Assembly: GCA_024364735.1 (NCBI GenBank)
Contig: JAGFNQ010002581.1
Coordinates: 1 to 64,000 of the forward strand
Direction: 5' to 3'
Origin: Boesenbergia rotunda
Lineage: Eukaryota; Streptophyta; Magnoliopsida; Zingiberales; Zingiberaceae
Length of the DNA: 64,000 bases
Shown here: piece by piece, positions 46,220 to 58,094 of the stretch
How the letters are laid out: each line of letters begins with the position of its first letter
Numbering within the stretch: position 1 is the first letter of the stretch
The notes under the pieces: generated by a model
The model's database searches: none
The model's input: the letters and a program-made list of their open reading frames with translations, nothing else
What the model was told of the DNA's origin: nothing
Translations under genes and position numbers: made by a program

Positions 46220-48526
46220 TGTTGGGACCGGGTGCATGTTGACAAGGATACGGGTTTGTAAATTTTAAAATATTTACGTGCAGCGGAAGAATTAGCATAA
46301 ATAATTTCTCAAATTATTTTTAACCACGTATCTAGCATGCGACCTTATGATGTGTGGACATGATCTTAAATTAAAACTTTGCGGAAAAGTAAACTAATTT
46401 ACTTAGTACCTCGGGTAACTCGAAGTAAGGGACGAGATCCAACCGTAGCGTCCCTTGGAGGCTCCGCCTCTATTCGCATCCACGCCGAGTTCTCTTCGAG
46501 ATGACTTCGCAAAGTCACGAGTTTTGTGCCGACGAGAACTACTAGATTCTCTAAAGGCACAACTAGAAGATCAAGAGAGAAGAAAGGAAACTAACCACCA
46601 AGAAACGGAATCTAAATTCCGGGAAGGAAGGAGTTGCGATCCGGTTCTTCTTCTTCTTCTTTGGCTCCTCCTTGGTGGATGTTGCTCACGCCAATCCCTT
46701 GGAAGGGGAGGGTGGTGCGCCGGCCCTAGGTGGAGTGGACGGCGGCCCTAGGGTGAGCAAAGGGGCGCCGGCCCTAGGAGGAAGAGAGGGAGAGAGTTAG
46801 AGAGAGAGAGAGAGTTATTCTCTTGATTACTCCATTGAGGAATTCAAGGCTAGCCTTGGTTCCTTTATATAGTAGCCTCTCCCTTGCCAAGTCTCCTCTT
46901 TAACGGAATTTTTCATAAGAAATTTATCCTATAAATTTTCTTATGAATTATTCCGTTTATGCCAAGTTTTATCATAACTAATTTTATAATAAAACAAATA
47001 CATCTCTCCTTTTATTATGGAATAAAATTTACAAGAAATTTATAAAATTTTTCTTATCATGGAAAAATCAATTCATAATTGATTTTATAAAATTAAAATA
47101 AACTGATCCATGGATCATTTTAATTTCCATAAAGAAAGAATAAATTTCTATAAATTCCTTTATATAAATTTCTTTACATAAATCTCTTTATATAAATTTC
47201 TTTATATAGATTTATTTATCCATAATTTATAAAACAAATCGCGCTAGATTTATTTTATTAATTAAACCAAATTAATTGGTTTCTCCCCTTTGTTGTGGCC
47301 GGCCAAACCAAAGAGGGTTGGCACCCTCTTTGGCCGGCCAAACCGAGCCGATCCCATCGCGAATTAAACTCATTTAATTCGCCCGATAAGCCTTCAAAAG
47401 ACATAGCCATTTTAAGCTTCCGTTGCGCCTCTAATTAACTCAGATTCGACTTATTTCTCTTGATCGGAAAATCCAATTCTTAACTCGTTTTAAATCCCTC
47501 GGATTACTCGTAATGCGTGTGACTAAATAGGCTTTCGATTTATGTTGGCCGTCTATAATCAACTAATTATAGATCGATCATGAGTGACACCTAGTAGTAC
47601 ATCATGACCCCCAATTAATCGAAAGATCAATGGTTTATCTCAGAAGTAATTCTGAAACCCTTCAGCAGCTCTAATGAATCGTGCCCCATTCCCTTCACCA
47701 TCTTATACCCACTTGGTTCAGGACATGGTCTGTGTGTGTCAGTCCCCACTAGGCTGACTACGTCACACCTAGCCCAAGTAGTGTCTTTCTCGTCCTTTGG
47801 ATTTCTAATTACTCTCATGTATTTAAGAGACTCATACTCTAAACATGACATGCTCTGGCCAGAGGCTTGAAGTAATAATCCGACGATAGGCCTGGGTATA
47901 CATCTCCTCGCAAGGAGTGGTGAATCCTTTGTAGGCTGTTCAAACATCTTCGGGCACTTCGGCTTATACCCAACCATCCTGGGTCCACACCTCCTTGGTG
48001 ATGCTTGCTTAAGATGTTAAAGTATAAGTCTCCATGACCAATATGACTTGAACACCGCAAGTCAAAGGAACATCGCACTTAAGCTGCGGTAAGAACTTCA
48101 CTGACCTGTCTATGTATAGACTACCATGTGAAGTTTTACAGTCAGTCACTCCAATGAACTAGTTCCCTTAACTAGCATCCATGTTTATCTCCGGACATCC
48201 CAATGTCACCAGCCAGTGAGAATCAGCTGATTAGAGAATAACCCATGCTAGTTTCAACAGAATTGATAGTGTCCGTTTTTATCAATTCATCGACTAGGGA
48301 TATTTTCAATACTTCACAATTGCACATGTAGAGATAATCACTAGTTGTGATCCCATCACAAATTCTCTTATACTGTGAATTGTATTGCTGACATTCAGTA
48401 GATGAGTTTAAGATCCCAATCAAATACACAAATATGTATACTCAAATAGTGAATTTTTATTTATTAAAATAAATGTTTACAATCATAAGGCGATTGCCTT
48501 AGGACACTTCTCTCATATCACTAACA
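46220..48526 (-). repeat. 5' LTR of the Angela-like element (2307 bp), hairpin-rich
   Basis: It is uninterrupted and matches the split 3' LTR. On the minus strand it starts TGTTAGTGATATGAG at 48526 and ends at 46220. Its U3 part near the TATA box is a run of palindromes. They include an AACGGAAT..ATTCCGTT arm pair (46902-46957), AAAATCAATT/AATTGATTTT (47065-47087) and TGATCCATGGATCA (47104-47117). Also present are AAACCAA/TTGGTTT (47264-47282), a GGCCGGCC..GGCCGGCC hairpin (47297-47339) and GCGAATTAAA/TTTAATTCGC (47359-47382). Confidence 0.92.
46863..46874 (-). promoter_or_regulatory. TATA box of the Angela-like 5' LTR
   Basis: Minus-strand TACTATATAAAG. A CT-rich stretch (46800-46818 reversed) and a CAAGGCTAGCCTTG palindrome (46845-46858) follow downstream in the presumed R region. 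Transcription would run leftward into gag. Confidence 0.7.
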
Positions 48527-48979
48527 CGAACCCTGACTCATCTCTACTTCTGTCCTTAGTCATCGCTCAGCTAAGTTGCTCATTCCCTCGGACCAAGACT
48601 CCGTGCCCAAACCCTAGGTCCAGGACTTAGGTGCCCAACCCTCAGCCAGGTCTTCGCGCCCAATTCCCCGAACCAGGTCTTCGGTGCCCAACCCTCGGCC
48701 AAGTCTTCTTGCCCAATTCTAGACCAGGACTTAGTGCCCACCTTTTGAGCAGGTCTTCACTGCCCAGCCTTTTGCCAGGACTTAGTGCCCAGTCCTCGAC
48801 CAGGACTTCGTGCCCACCTTCCGAGCAGGTCTTAGTGCCTAGGTTAACTAGGACTTTTCTTCCACTTAGGTTACTTCTCCTTTGCTCCCCTTGTCTGTTC
48901 AATGTATCACTGACTTAAGTGTATTGTCAAACATTAAAACACTTACAGGAGAACATTATTGATGCAACATGCACCAACA
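48527..48979 (-). repeat. 5' LTR of the gag-only element, right part
   Basis: This continues 28237-29347 after the Angela-like insertion and matches 23634-24092. On the minus strand it starts TGTTGGTGCATGTTGCATC at 48979. CATTG follows outside. Confidence 0.9.
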
Positions 48980-49560
48980 CATTGTTGGGTGTCCAAGTCT
49001 TCCATTTTCTCTACTTTTTCCATATTTTCTTATCATGCTATATTTCTTCTCCATATTTCTTTATCATGTCATGTTCCTTTATTTTCTTTATCATGATTCT
49101 CTATTATCCAAACATTCATTACACTTCTATTTTTATCATTCCATATATTTCATTACCTTGTTCAAATAAGCTTTTGTAGGTGTGGATCCAAATCAAGAAT
49201 GATGGTGGAGAGTAGATAATAAACAAGCCTATGGTAGTACAAGAAACATGATTGTGTTTAAGTGAGCTCCACTTTTATAAAAAATGTAGACTTAGGAAGA
49301 GAGCCACTTTAAAACATCCGTTGATAGGTTTTTTGAGTTTAATTCATCTCAATGAGTTATGATGGATGAAGTATGCTAAGTTGTTGATTTAAGGACAAGA
49401 TACTAGTCCACTGAGCTTAGATTTTTGAGAATTGACAACCCTAGGTAATTTCCTTTCAATTGCTTCTAACTATGATTGAGAATAATCTAGGAGGATACAT
49501 CTTAGGTTAACTAGTTGGCTTGTGCGAGACGCCCGAGAGTATGTGTGCAGGAGTTGATAA
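48980..49560 (+). mobile_element. 3' end of the second Athila copy
   Basis: This continues the Athila sequence broken at 22529. The joined context matches 3660-3740 in inverted orientation. It runs to TGTGCGAGACGCCCGAGAG, a purine tract, and TGATAA at 49555, which looks like the first bases of a 3' LTR. After that the LTR is not recognisable and SIRE-type sequence begins. Confidence 0.75.
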
Positions 49561-50440
49561 CATTATGAGACATAATACCCCTAAGAGGTAACCTCCCCCT
49601 TAACCTATGCCTTCTCCGCAGTTTCAATTCTAATCATATTGCAAGTTAAGTTACCACTTAACACCAGCAATGTTAAAGTATAAGACATATGATAATCTAA
49701 GAGGTACCTCCCTCTTAATCCATGTCTTCTCCCAAATTTTAGCCTTTCAAGGTCTAAGTTGGACAAAAATACCTAAAATCATCCATTTTAAGTCAAAATT
49801 CTAACTTAAACCACCCATTCTCCCCCTTTGACACCATCAAAATGACTGCCTCAAGCAACCAAACCCTATGGCATCAAATATGAGAATTATTGATTTCTGA
49901 AATTTTTACAGCTACTGAAAAACATGCGTGCCAGTCGACTGCCCATAGGGCAGTCGACTGATACGCTATCAGTCTGATTTTTTTTAGGTTATCTGTCGAA
50001 TTTCAGAAACTCCTAGAAAATTTTAGAAAATCCCAAAAATTATAAAATTTTGCATACATGTTTGAAATGTTATACTCAATTAGGGAAAAATATTAAACCA
50101 TATAAAATTTCAAACATGCATGACTTCTAATAAAAATCCAAAAGTTTTGAAAACACTATATTTTGTATCTAACTTTGAAACCAATTTTGCAATCATATAA
50201 CTCTCAAAGGCATTGTAAAGCATGTAAAGCATGAAATGGTTTTCAAAGTTTTAAAATATCCAACTATGATTTTTAGCAAGGTGTCTATTGATTAAACACT
50301 TGCCTCCCCCATAGTTCATCTAGTTTTCATATTTTGATACTTTTAATGGTTCAACAATGTGCCACAAGCACAAGTGAGCCAAATGTATCATCCTAATGGA
50401 TCAAGCACCCTTTTTCAAAGCTAATGTTTCCAAGTTCATC
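49561..50440 (-). other. SIRE-type 3' noncoding region
   Basis: Between the Athila end and SIRE pol. It contains a twofold block (GGTAACCTCCCCCTTAACC and variant at 49590 and 49700) and a GTCGACTGCCC..GGGCAGTCGAC palindrome at about 49934-49962. The spacing suits the long 3' region of a minus-strand SIRE element. No gene is seen. Confidence 0.6.
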
Positions 50441-51597
50441 CTATACCTTCACAAAACACATTCCAAGGCCTCTTCTTAAGGATGTAAACTCCGATTCGGG
50501 AAGAGGCTTGGTAAAGATGTCGGCTAGGTTCGACTTTGATTCAACATAGTGTAGTTCTATGTCTCCCCTTGCCTCATGGTCTCTAATGAAGTGATGTTCC
50601 ACTTCAATGTGTTTTGTTCTAGAATGGTGAACCAGATTTTTTGTTAAATTGATTGTGCTTACATTATCACACAAGACTTTGACCTTGGTGTAATGTAGCT
50701 CATAGTCCTCTAAGGTGTGCATGATCCAAAGGAGTTGGGAAACACATCCACCCATTGCCACATATTCTGCCTCCGTTGTTGATAGGGCAACGCATGGTTG
50801 TTTCCTACTACTCCAACTAACTAAAGAAGACCCAAGCAATTGATACCCTCCACTTGTACTCTTCCTATCTAACTTACACCCCGCATAATCTGAGTCGGTG
50901 TATCCAATTAGAACAACATTAGGGGTTCTAGGATACCAAAGTCCGACATTTAGGGTACCTTTCACATACCTTAGGATCCTCTTGACTATTACCAAATGGG
51001 ACTCTTTGGCACAAGATTGGTACCTTGCACACATACCTACCGCAAAAAGTATGTCGGGTCTACTAGCGGTTAGGTATAGGAGGCTACCAATCATGCTCCT
51101 ATATTGTTTAGGGTCTACCATATTCCCTTCAAAGTCACTATCCATTTTCACATTAGTTCCTATGGGTGTAGATGCTTCCTTAGCATTTTCTAAACCAAAT
51201 TTCTTTAACATCTCCTTAGCATATTTGGTTTGAAATACATGTGTACCTTCATTCGTTTGCTTAACATGAAGGCCTAAAAAAAAGGTTAACTCTCCTACAA
51301 GACACATCTCAAATTTATCTTCCATACATTTGATGAATTCTTGTAAGAAGTCATTATTTGTTGACCCAAAGATGATATCGTCTACATAGACTTGGGCAAC
51401 AAATATGTTCTTATCCTTAGATTTTAGGAACAATGTAGGGTTAATTGTTCCTCTTCTAAACCCCTTAGACACTAGAAATGAGGAAAGCCTCTCATACCAA
51501 GCCCGGGGAGCTTGTTTCAATCCATATAAGGCTTTCCTTAACTTGAATACATGTCTTGGATAATTGGGGTTCTCAAACCTGGGGGGTCCCTTCTTCC
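50441..51597 (-). pseudogene. SIRE-type reverse transcriptase and RNase H fragment
   Basis: Open from about 51590 (PPGFENPNYPRHVFKLRKAL, then YGLKQAPRAWYERLS) to a stop at 50441. The catalytic motif is QVYVDDIIFGSTN, and SIRE wording follows (FEMCLVGELTFFLGL, YAKEMLKKFG, GSLLYLTASRPDI, RILRYVKGT). RNase H has GYTDSDYAGCKLDRKSTSGG, LSTTEAEYVA, LCDNVSTINL, HHFIRDHEARGDIEL and ADIFTKPLP. The reading frame itself is undamaged over about 1.15 kb. The N-terminal RT, integrase and gag are missing, cut at 51597 by an LTR piece. Confidence 0.95.
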
Positions 51598-52166
51598 TAC
51601 ATGATTCTTAGCGCAGCGGAAATACAAATAAAACAATAAATACAATGCTAACAAATCGTATTTAGTTGATCACAATAGACTACTAGCACGCTTTACCCAA
51701 GCGAGTTTTGTCAAGAAACTCAGCCACCACGACGTCCTCTTTAAATAGGACTCGGGGTTGATTTCTCGCTACTAGTCGACTGCCCCTAGGGCAGTCGACT
51801 GGCCCGGCATTAAATGTCGGCCAACGGCTAGCCAACAACTAGCCAACGGCTAGCCAACAACTAGCCAACGGCTAGTTTTGGGGTATACCAGTCGACTGCC
51901 CCAAGGCCAGTCGACTGATCCGAAGCTGCGAACTTTCTGTGGGTTTTGACAGTCGACGGCTCTGTGCCAGTCGACTGCCCTGCCTCTCAACTCAGCTCCA
52001 GCCACTCCAAACCTTCTCCTTCGCGTGTGCCATCAGGTCTGCTCCCTTGGCTCACCCCTTGAAGTCCTCTTCCTCTGGCTATCATCCCTCGGATGCGCAT
52101 GCAAGCCTTCCCTTGGCTTGCCTCCATGCCACCCCTCACGTGTACCCTTTGAAGTCCACTTCCTGG
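51598..52166 (-). repeat. SIRE-type LTR piece A with GTCGAC palindromes
   Basis: Shares TTAGCGCAGCGGAAATA, GTCGACTGCCCCTAGGGCAG and GGCTAGCCAACAACTAGCCA words with piece B. A TATA-like CTATTTAAAG (minus, 51739-51748) lies 26 bp from the first palindrome (51774-51801). More GTCGAC motifs occur to 51985. Its left end joins SIRE RT, so the LTR is incomplete. Confidence 0.7.
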
Positions 52167-52656
52167 CTGAAAGATCGATGTGGGCGTGCAGAGGGGGGGT
52201 GAATGCACTTTCGCGGATCATTTGATCTCTACACAGATGTTAGCGCAGCGGAAATAATATGCAAAGTAAATAACAATGCTAACAAAATTTTCTTTTACTT
52301 GGTATCCACCCAGATGGGTGACTAATCCAAGGATCCACGCCGCGAGCACCACTTTTTACTATCGAAAAGTCTCCTTGAGGTGTAGAAACCTTACAGCAAA
52401 AGCTTCCTCTTTATAGATGCAGAATTATGGTGGAGGAAGCAAAAGATCACTCTACAATTGGGCAATACTTCGTTACTGTACGGAACTGTACAGACACGTG
52501 TAATGAGGCCTCCTTTTATAGGTGAAAAGGACAGATTCGCAGTCTGTCTAGATGCCCACCAGTCGACTGCCCCTAGGGCAGTCGACTGGGCCAGCATTAA
52601 ATGCCGGCCAACGGCTAGCCAACAACTAGCCAATGGCTAGTTTTGGGGAATACCAG
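52167..52656 (-). repeat. SIRE-type LTR piece B
   Basis: Near 52190-52203 it has the G-run that, reversed, gives the ATTCACCCCCCCTCT block of SIRE LTR ends. A TATA box CTATAAAAGG (minus, 52512-52521) and the palindrome CCAGTCGACTGCCC..GGGCAGTCGACTGG (52559-52589) follow. It breaks at 52656, where an Angela-type LTR starts. Confidence 0.7.
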
Positions 52657-54203
52657 TGTTAGTGATATGAGAGAAGTGCCCTAAGGCAATCGCCTTATGA
52701 TTGTAAAACATTTATATTAATAAATGATAATTCACTATTTGAGTATACATGCTTGTGTATTTGATTGGGATCTTAAACTCATCTACTGAATGTCCGCAAT
52801 ACAACTCACAGCATAAGAGAATTTGTGATGAGATCACAACTAGTGATTATCTCTAAATGCGCAAATGTGAAGTATTGAAAATATCCCTAGTCGATGAATT
52901 GATAAAAACGGACACTATCAATTCTGTTGAGACTAGCATGGGTTATTCTCTAATCAGCTGATTCTCACTGGCTGGTGACATTGGGATGTCCGGAGATAAA
53001 CATGGATGCTAGTTAAGGGAACTAGTTCATTGGAGTGACTAGCTGTAAGACTTCATATGGGAATCTACATGTAGATATGTCAATGATGATCTTATTGCGG
53101 CTTAAGTGCGATGTTCCTTTGACTTGCGGTGTTCAAGTCATCTTGGTCATAGAGACTTATACTTTGACATCTTAAGCAAGCATCTCCAAGGAGGTGTGGA
53201 CCCAGGATGATCGGGTATAAGCCGAAGTGTCCGAAGATGTTTGAACAGCCTACAAAGGATTCACCACTCCTTGCGAGGAGATGTATACCCAGGCCTATCG
53301 TCGGATTGTTACTCAAAGCCTCTGGCCAGAGCATATCATGTTTAGAGTGAGAGTCTCTAAATACATGAGAGTAATTAGAAATCCAAAGGACGAGAAGACA
53401 TTACTTGGGCTAGGCGTGACGTAGTCAGCCTAGTGGGGACTGACACCATGACCGTGTCCTGAACCAAGTGGGTATAAGGTGGTGAAGGGAATGGGCACGA
53501 TTCATTAGAGCTGCTGAAGGGTTTCAGAATAATTTCTTCTGAGGTCAAACGTTGATCTTTCGATTAATTGGGGATCATGATGTACTACTAGGTGTCACTC
53601 ATGATCGTTCTATAATTAGTTAATTATAGACGGCCAACATAAATCGAAAGCCTATTTAGTCACACGCACTACGAGTAATCCGAGGGATTTAAAACGAGTT
53701 GAAAATTGGATTTTCCGATCAAGAGAAATAAGTCGAATCTGAGTTAATCAGAGGCGCAATGGAAACTAAAATGGCTAAGTCTTTTGAAGGCTTTTGGGCG
53801 AATTAAATGAGTTTAATTCGCGATCGGTTCGGCTCGGTTTTGGCCGGCCAAAGAGGGTATTAACCCTCCTTGTGGTGGCCGGCCATTAAAGGGAATTAAT
53901 CAATTTATTTGGTTTAATTAATAAGATAATCAAGCACGATTTATTTTATGAATTATGGATAAATAAATTTGTATAAAAAATTATATAAATAAATTTATAG
54001 AAATTTATTCTTTTATAGAAGATTAAAATAATCCATGAATTGGGTTTATTTTAATTTTATAAAATCAATTATGAATTGATTTTTCCATAATAATAAAGTT
54101 TATAAATTTCTTATAAATTTATTCCATAATAAAAGAGAGAAGAATTAGTTTTTATTATAAATTAGTTTATAATAAAGACTTGGTTTAAACGGAATTAATT
54201 CAT
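52657..54203 (+). repeat. Angela-type LTR, plus orientation, truncated at the N
   Basis: Starts TGTTAGTGATATGAGAGAAG and matches the reverse of 46970-48526 with several small differences. Homology ends within the AACGGAATTAATTCAT hairpin arm, directly at the N (54204). The 3' third of the LTR, including the TATA box, and any interior are absent. Confidence 0.88.
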
Positions 54204-54204
54204 N
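54204..54204. other. Ambiguous base N at a sequence junction
   Basis: The only N in the window. To its left is LTR sequence that stops mid-hairpin; to its right is unrelated AT-rich sequence. Confidence 0.95.
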
Positions 54205-56650
54205 ATTACATAAGAAGCATTATTATTTAACTTTTTATCAACTTCGATTAAATTTTTTAAATTTAATTTAAATTATTTTAATTGGATGTATGAATTATAG
54301 CAAACATAACCATAGCTATTTGTTATAGTAAGAAATAAATCATAATAACTATAATAACAATAATTAGTAATTAGTCGGGTTTAGATCCGATTTTATATTC
54401 TTCATTTTTATCATTATTTATTATCTATCCGCATCTGATTTTTCACCTTTCATCTTCATTTTCATACCCATCGCTCATCAAAAATCAAATATTTATTTTA
54501 TGTCCATATTCATTAAAAGATGTACTATAGTATGTACTAATAGTTTTCCTAGTTCAAAAAAATTATAAAATAATTTAAAAATCTATATATAATAAAATAA
54601 ATAAATATCTATAATATAAATCTAATTTAATCATATTTAATTAAAATATATTAAAAAAATAGTGGGCTGGTTACTAGATTATAACTAATATGCATTATAA
54701 CAATTACTATAATAATAAAATAGAAATTATGATATAGGCCCTTTTTGATATTTTTAAAATATCATATACTCTTAATTTTTTATTTTTTTTTATAATCTAA
54801 ATATTCCACTCCAGTCCAATTAATCTGGAGGCAGAAGATCTTTCATCTTTCTCTCCATCCACTGGGTAATTCCAAAAGCTTGAGTAGCAATATCAAGCAA
54901 TAACCGATTCTGTCAGGAAACAAATACATTCTTTCGATTTCTGAGAATTAAATCCTTACCACCAAGTTGTCCAATGTGCTTCAAAGATCTTCTTGCATAT
55001 ATGTATTTTTATGTTTGCAATCTTGACCATCAAAGATGATTTTTTCACCTCTAATATTTTTATTAATTTATCTCAAGATTAACATAAATATATTTAATAA
55101 TTTTGATATATGACCAAATTTAATTTAGGATTAACAGAAAAAAAATAATTCATGAGACTACTAATTAAGATAGTGACTAATATATAAGAAATAATAAATG
55201 TAATATCATATGTTATGAGTCCATAAAAAAAAGAGATATGTTTTGTATTTTAAAGTGGCAAAAAACGATTTACTTATCTTTAACATTTCTGTCAATTCGT
55301 CTCAGGACCAACATTGAATAGTTAAATCATAAGGGTTACTAGTCTGGATACTATGTGAGAAAGATAGACATTTTAATTTTAATTTTTTGATGATAACATT
55401 CACATATTGATTATCAATTCATTTTATAAAAATTAGAATAGGATATATTACAATATTGGACGTTATATCTTTGAGGGGAGGATCGATGAAGCTCCCAAAC
55501 CAAAAACACAGTGGGACCCCTTCATCACTCCCTTGGGGTCATGATTTCAGCTGGCCTCTTGCAGGCTGATAAATTGGTCATTAACAAGTTAAAAGTAAAA
55601 AGTTACTTTAAATCTCTAATGAGGAGTTAATTTTGTATTCACTTCTCACATAATTTTTTTTTTGTTTTACTCCTTGATGAAATTGAGTATAAAATGATGA
55701 AAATTAAATATACATCAGTGAAAACTGAGTATAAAGTAAAACTGAGTATAAAAAAGTGAAAATTGAGTACATGGGTATTGATATGGTGGATGTAACCTGT
55801 CATACTCAATTTTTTAATTTTTATATTTACTTTTCTTCAAATAATCTCATCAAACATCACATTAAGGACTGCATGAAAAGAAATATTTGTATAGAAATTA
55901 CATGTAAGTTGACTTGATAAGTAGGGAGTTTAAAAAAATTTACCCAACATATAACCCAGTTTAAAAGATTAAAAAAAAAATGATACAATCATAAAAAATA
56001 AAGGGAAAAAAAGAAAGAAAAAGCTGGCAGTCTTACCACTTCTTTTGCTGCATGCACGACAATATATTATTAATCAGCCTCTCTCTCTCTTTGTTTTCCA
56101 CCTTCTTCCCCCCCCCCCCCCCCCACACGGGCATAACTGAGTTTTGAGGAAATTGGTATAAATTTGACAATAAAAATGATAATAAATTTGATTGAAAAAT
56201 TTATGAGTTTAGTGATAATTTAATGGGAAGTGGATATCCGATTCTTGTATATCAAGTATTATCAATGAGAATGAAATAAATTTTATTTTCATTCCCACCT
56301 TCTAAACCCGCTTAAAATTGATAAACTATTATAAAAAATCTTGGGTTCGAACCACAAGACTGGTAGAGTATAAATTCATGTATCCTATATAAAAAGTTTT
56401 TTTCTCTAATTTTTTATTTTCTCAGTTATCGTGATTTATATTTTCCATATTAATCTGGGACAGACGGACTGACGGGGCACTGAGGACTAGCTTTTCTTTT
56501 ATTTATTTTTTTTTTTTTGGCCACCCCCACACTGCAATTAAATAATGCAACCCTAAGGCCTCAAGAACCTGCACAAATCTCCCTCAACCTAAACCTTCTG
56601 CCCCATCCTTAGCAACTCTCTCTGAAGCTCTACCTTCTCCTGCACAAACA
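54205..56650. other. AT-rich intergenic DNA upstream of the HIPP gene
   Basis: No coding region is supported. It contains ATAATAAAT-rich stretches, a weak dispersed-repeat look at 54360-54480 (GATCCGATTTTATATTC, similar to 63030-63050), a CT run near 56080 and a C17 homopolymer (56108-56124). No convincing TATA box was found close to the HIPP start. TTAAATAAT near 56536 is a weak candidate. Confidence 0.6.
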
Positions 56651-58094
56651 ATGAGCAAAGAAGAAGCCAACAAGTTACTAAAGTTTCAGGTTTGCTTCCT
56701 TTACTTGCTCTGAACTCAATTCCTTAAAAAAAAAAAAAAGCTTCTTTTTTCTTTTTCTTTTCTTGTTCCTGTGAAGATTCACAATGTTTCATGCTTTCTC
56801 GGCAGACGTGTGTTCTGAAGCTGAACATTTGCTGTGATGGCTGTAAGAAAAAAGTAAGAAGAGTGCTCCACAAGATTGAAGGTATTTTTGTTCTTGATGA
56901 ATGCATTTCTCTTTGTCTTTGTATTTTTCAAAGGTTTTGTGCACTGATTTTTGATCTTGTCTAGGGGTGTACACTGTGACAGTAGATGTGGAGGAGAAGA
57001 AGGTTACAGTGACAGGGAGTGTGGATCCGGTTACTCTCATCAAGAAGCTCAACAAGGCTGGCAAAAATGCAGAGCTTTGGACTGCCAAGGGAGGAGGAGG
57101 AGGAAAGCAGCACCAGAACCTCCCCGGCATGCTCCAGAAGACTCAGCTTGAGCATGGCAAAGGGCAGCAGAAGCCGCAAAAGGGCGGCGGCGGCGGCGGC
57201 GGAATTAAGGAACACAAGTTTCAGCAGCAGCAAGGTCAGGGAAAGGGGCTCAAAGATTTGAAATTTCCCAGCTTGAAGGACCTCAAGCTGCCTTTCAAGA
57301 AGGATGATGGCAAGAAGGTCAAGTTCGATCTCCACCCCAAGGGGGATTTTGACGGCGGAAGCGACTACGGTGATGAAGACGACGATGAGGACTTCGACGA
57401 CGAGGTCGACGATGAGGACTTCGACGACTTCGACGACATGAAGCCTTCTCCCATGGTGAACTTTAATCAGCCTAATGCACAAGGCAAGAAAGGCGGCGGC
57501 GGCGGAAAGGGAGGAGATCTACTCCAGGCGATTAACAAGGCCGTGGGAGGCAAAAATGGCGGCGGCGGTAAAAATGGCGGCGGTGGAAACACAAACCAAG
57601 CCAATGGCGGCGGTAGGAAAGGCCATGGAGCCGACGAGAACAAGAACAAGGGTGGGGCTCAAGGTAACCATGGCAATCCTTCACCAAACAACGGCGGCGG
57701 CGGCGGCGGTCTGGGATTAGGAAGGGGCCTTCCGATGGGCCAGCCCAACATGATGATGGGCCAAATGGGAAGTTTTCCGGCCGCCGGAGGCATGCCCCAT
57801 CCGGGCTATTTCCCGCCCGGGGCAGTGCCGCCGGAGATGATGATGGCCGGGGGAAACCCCTACCAGCAGCAGCAATACCTGCAGGCACTGATGCAGCAGC
57901 AGCAACAGAGGCTGATGATGATGAACGGACCGGACCGGCAACCGCCGGCTTTCCCACCTATGCAAATGGGATACGGGTACGGCCATGGCTACGGACGACA
58001 AGTCTATGCCCCTCCACCGCCGCCGCCGTATCCTCGCGGGGAGCACTTCTCCATGTTCAGCGATGAGAACCCCAACAGCTGCTCAGTTATGTGA
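56651..58094 (+). CDS. Heavy-metal-associated isoprenylated plant protein (HIPP)
   Basis: Three exons, 56651-56689, 56806-56881 and 56965-58094, with GT/AG introns, give 414 residues. The start MSKEEANKLLKFQTCVLKLN is typical of the family. Residues about 14-77 form one HMA domain with the metal site C23-D-G-C26 in NICCDGCKKK, and then GVYTVTVDVEEKKVTVTGSV. After it comes a Lys/Gly-rich linker, a strongly acidic run (about 173-197, Asp/Glu), poly-Gly and GGGGK segments, a Met/Pro/Gln-rich part and the C-terminal CaaX box CSVM. HIPPs bind metals or partner proteins and are membrane- or nucleus-targeted after farnesylation; they act in metal handling and stress. The gene appears intact and is the best-supported host gene here. 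Confidence 0.96.

Larger units (their letters stand above)
29348..48526 (-). mobile_element. Angela-like Ty1/copia element with two nested insertions
   Basis: Minus-strand element. The 5' LTR is 46220-48526 (2307 bp), the interior 35634-46219, and the 3' LTR 29348-35633. The 3' LTR is about 2308 bp once the nested solo LTR and one TSD copy are removed. Flanks are TGAAC (29343-29347) and CGAAC (48527-48531), a target duplication with one change. LTR ends are TGTTAG..CCCAACA. The order gag-protease-integrase-RT-RNase H identifies copia. RT wording such as FSMKDLGEATYILGIRIY suggests the Angela branch, which I infer and have not proven. In the first 310 bp the LTRs differ at roughly a dozen sites by eye. 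Pol has several lesions, so the copy is dead. Confidence 0.9.
22530..48979 (-). mobile_element. Gag-only (non-autonomous) SIRE-like copia element
   Basis: Minus-strand LTR element. The 3' LTR is 22530-24092, the internal region 24093-28236, and the 5' LTR 28237-29347 plus 48527-48979, split by the Angela-like insertion. LTR ends are TGTTGGTGCA..CGGTCCTACA. A purine tract (AAAAAGGGAGAGAT) precedes the 3' LTR and an initiator-Met PBS follows the 5' LTR. CATTG flanks both outer ends (22525-22529 and 48980-48984), a perfect 5-bp target duplication. The 4.1-kb interior has one gag-like frame with zinc knuckles and no protease, integrase or RT. It would depend on enzymes from another element. Confidence 0.88.

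Noticed and set aside
56341..56365. GGTTCGAACC B-box-like site
   Set aside because: No A-box at a tRNA-like distance on either strand.
56961..58046. Other long frames on both strands over the HIPP third exon
   Set aside because: Shadows of GC-rich, repeat-coded exon 3. The spliced HMA-CaaX frame explains the sequence.
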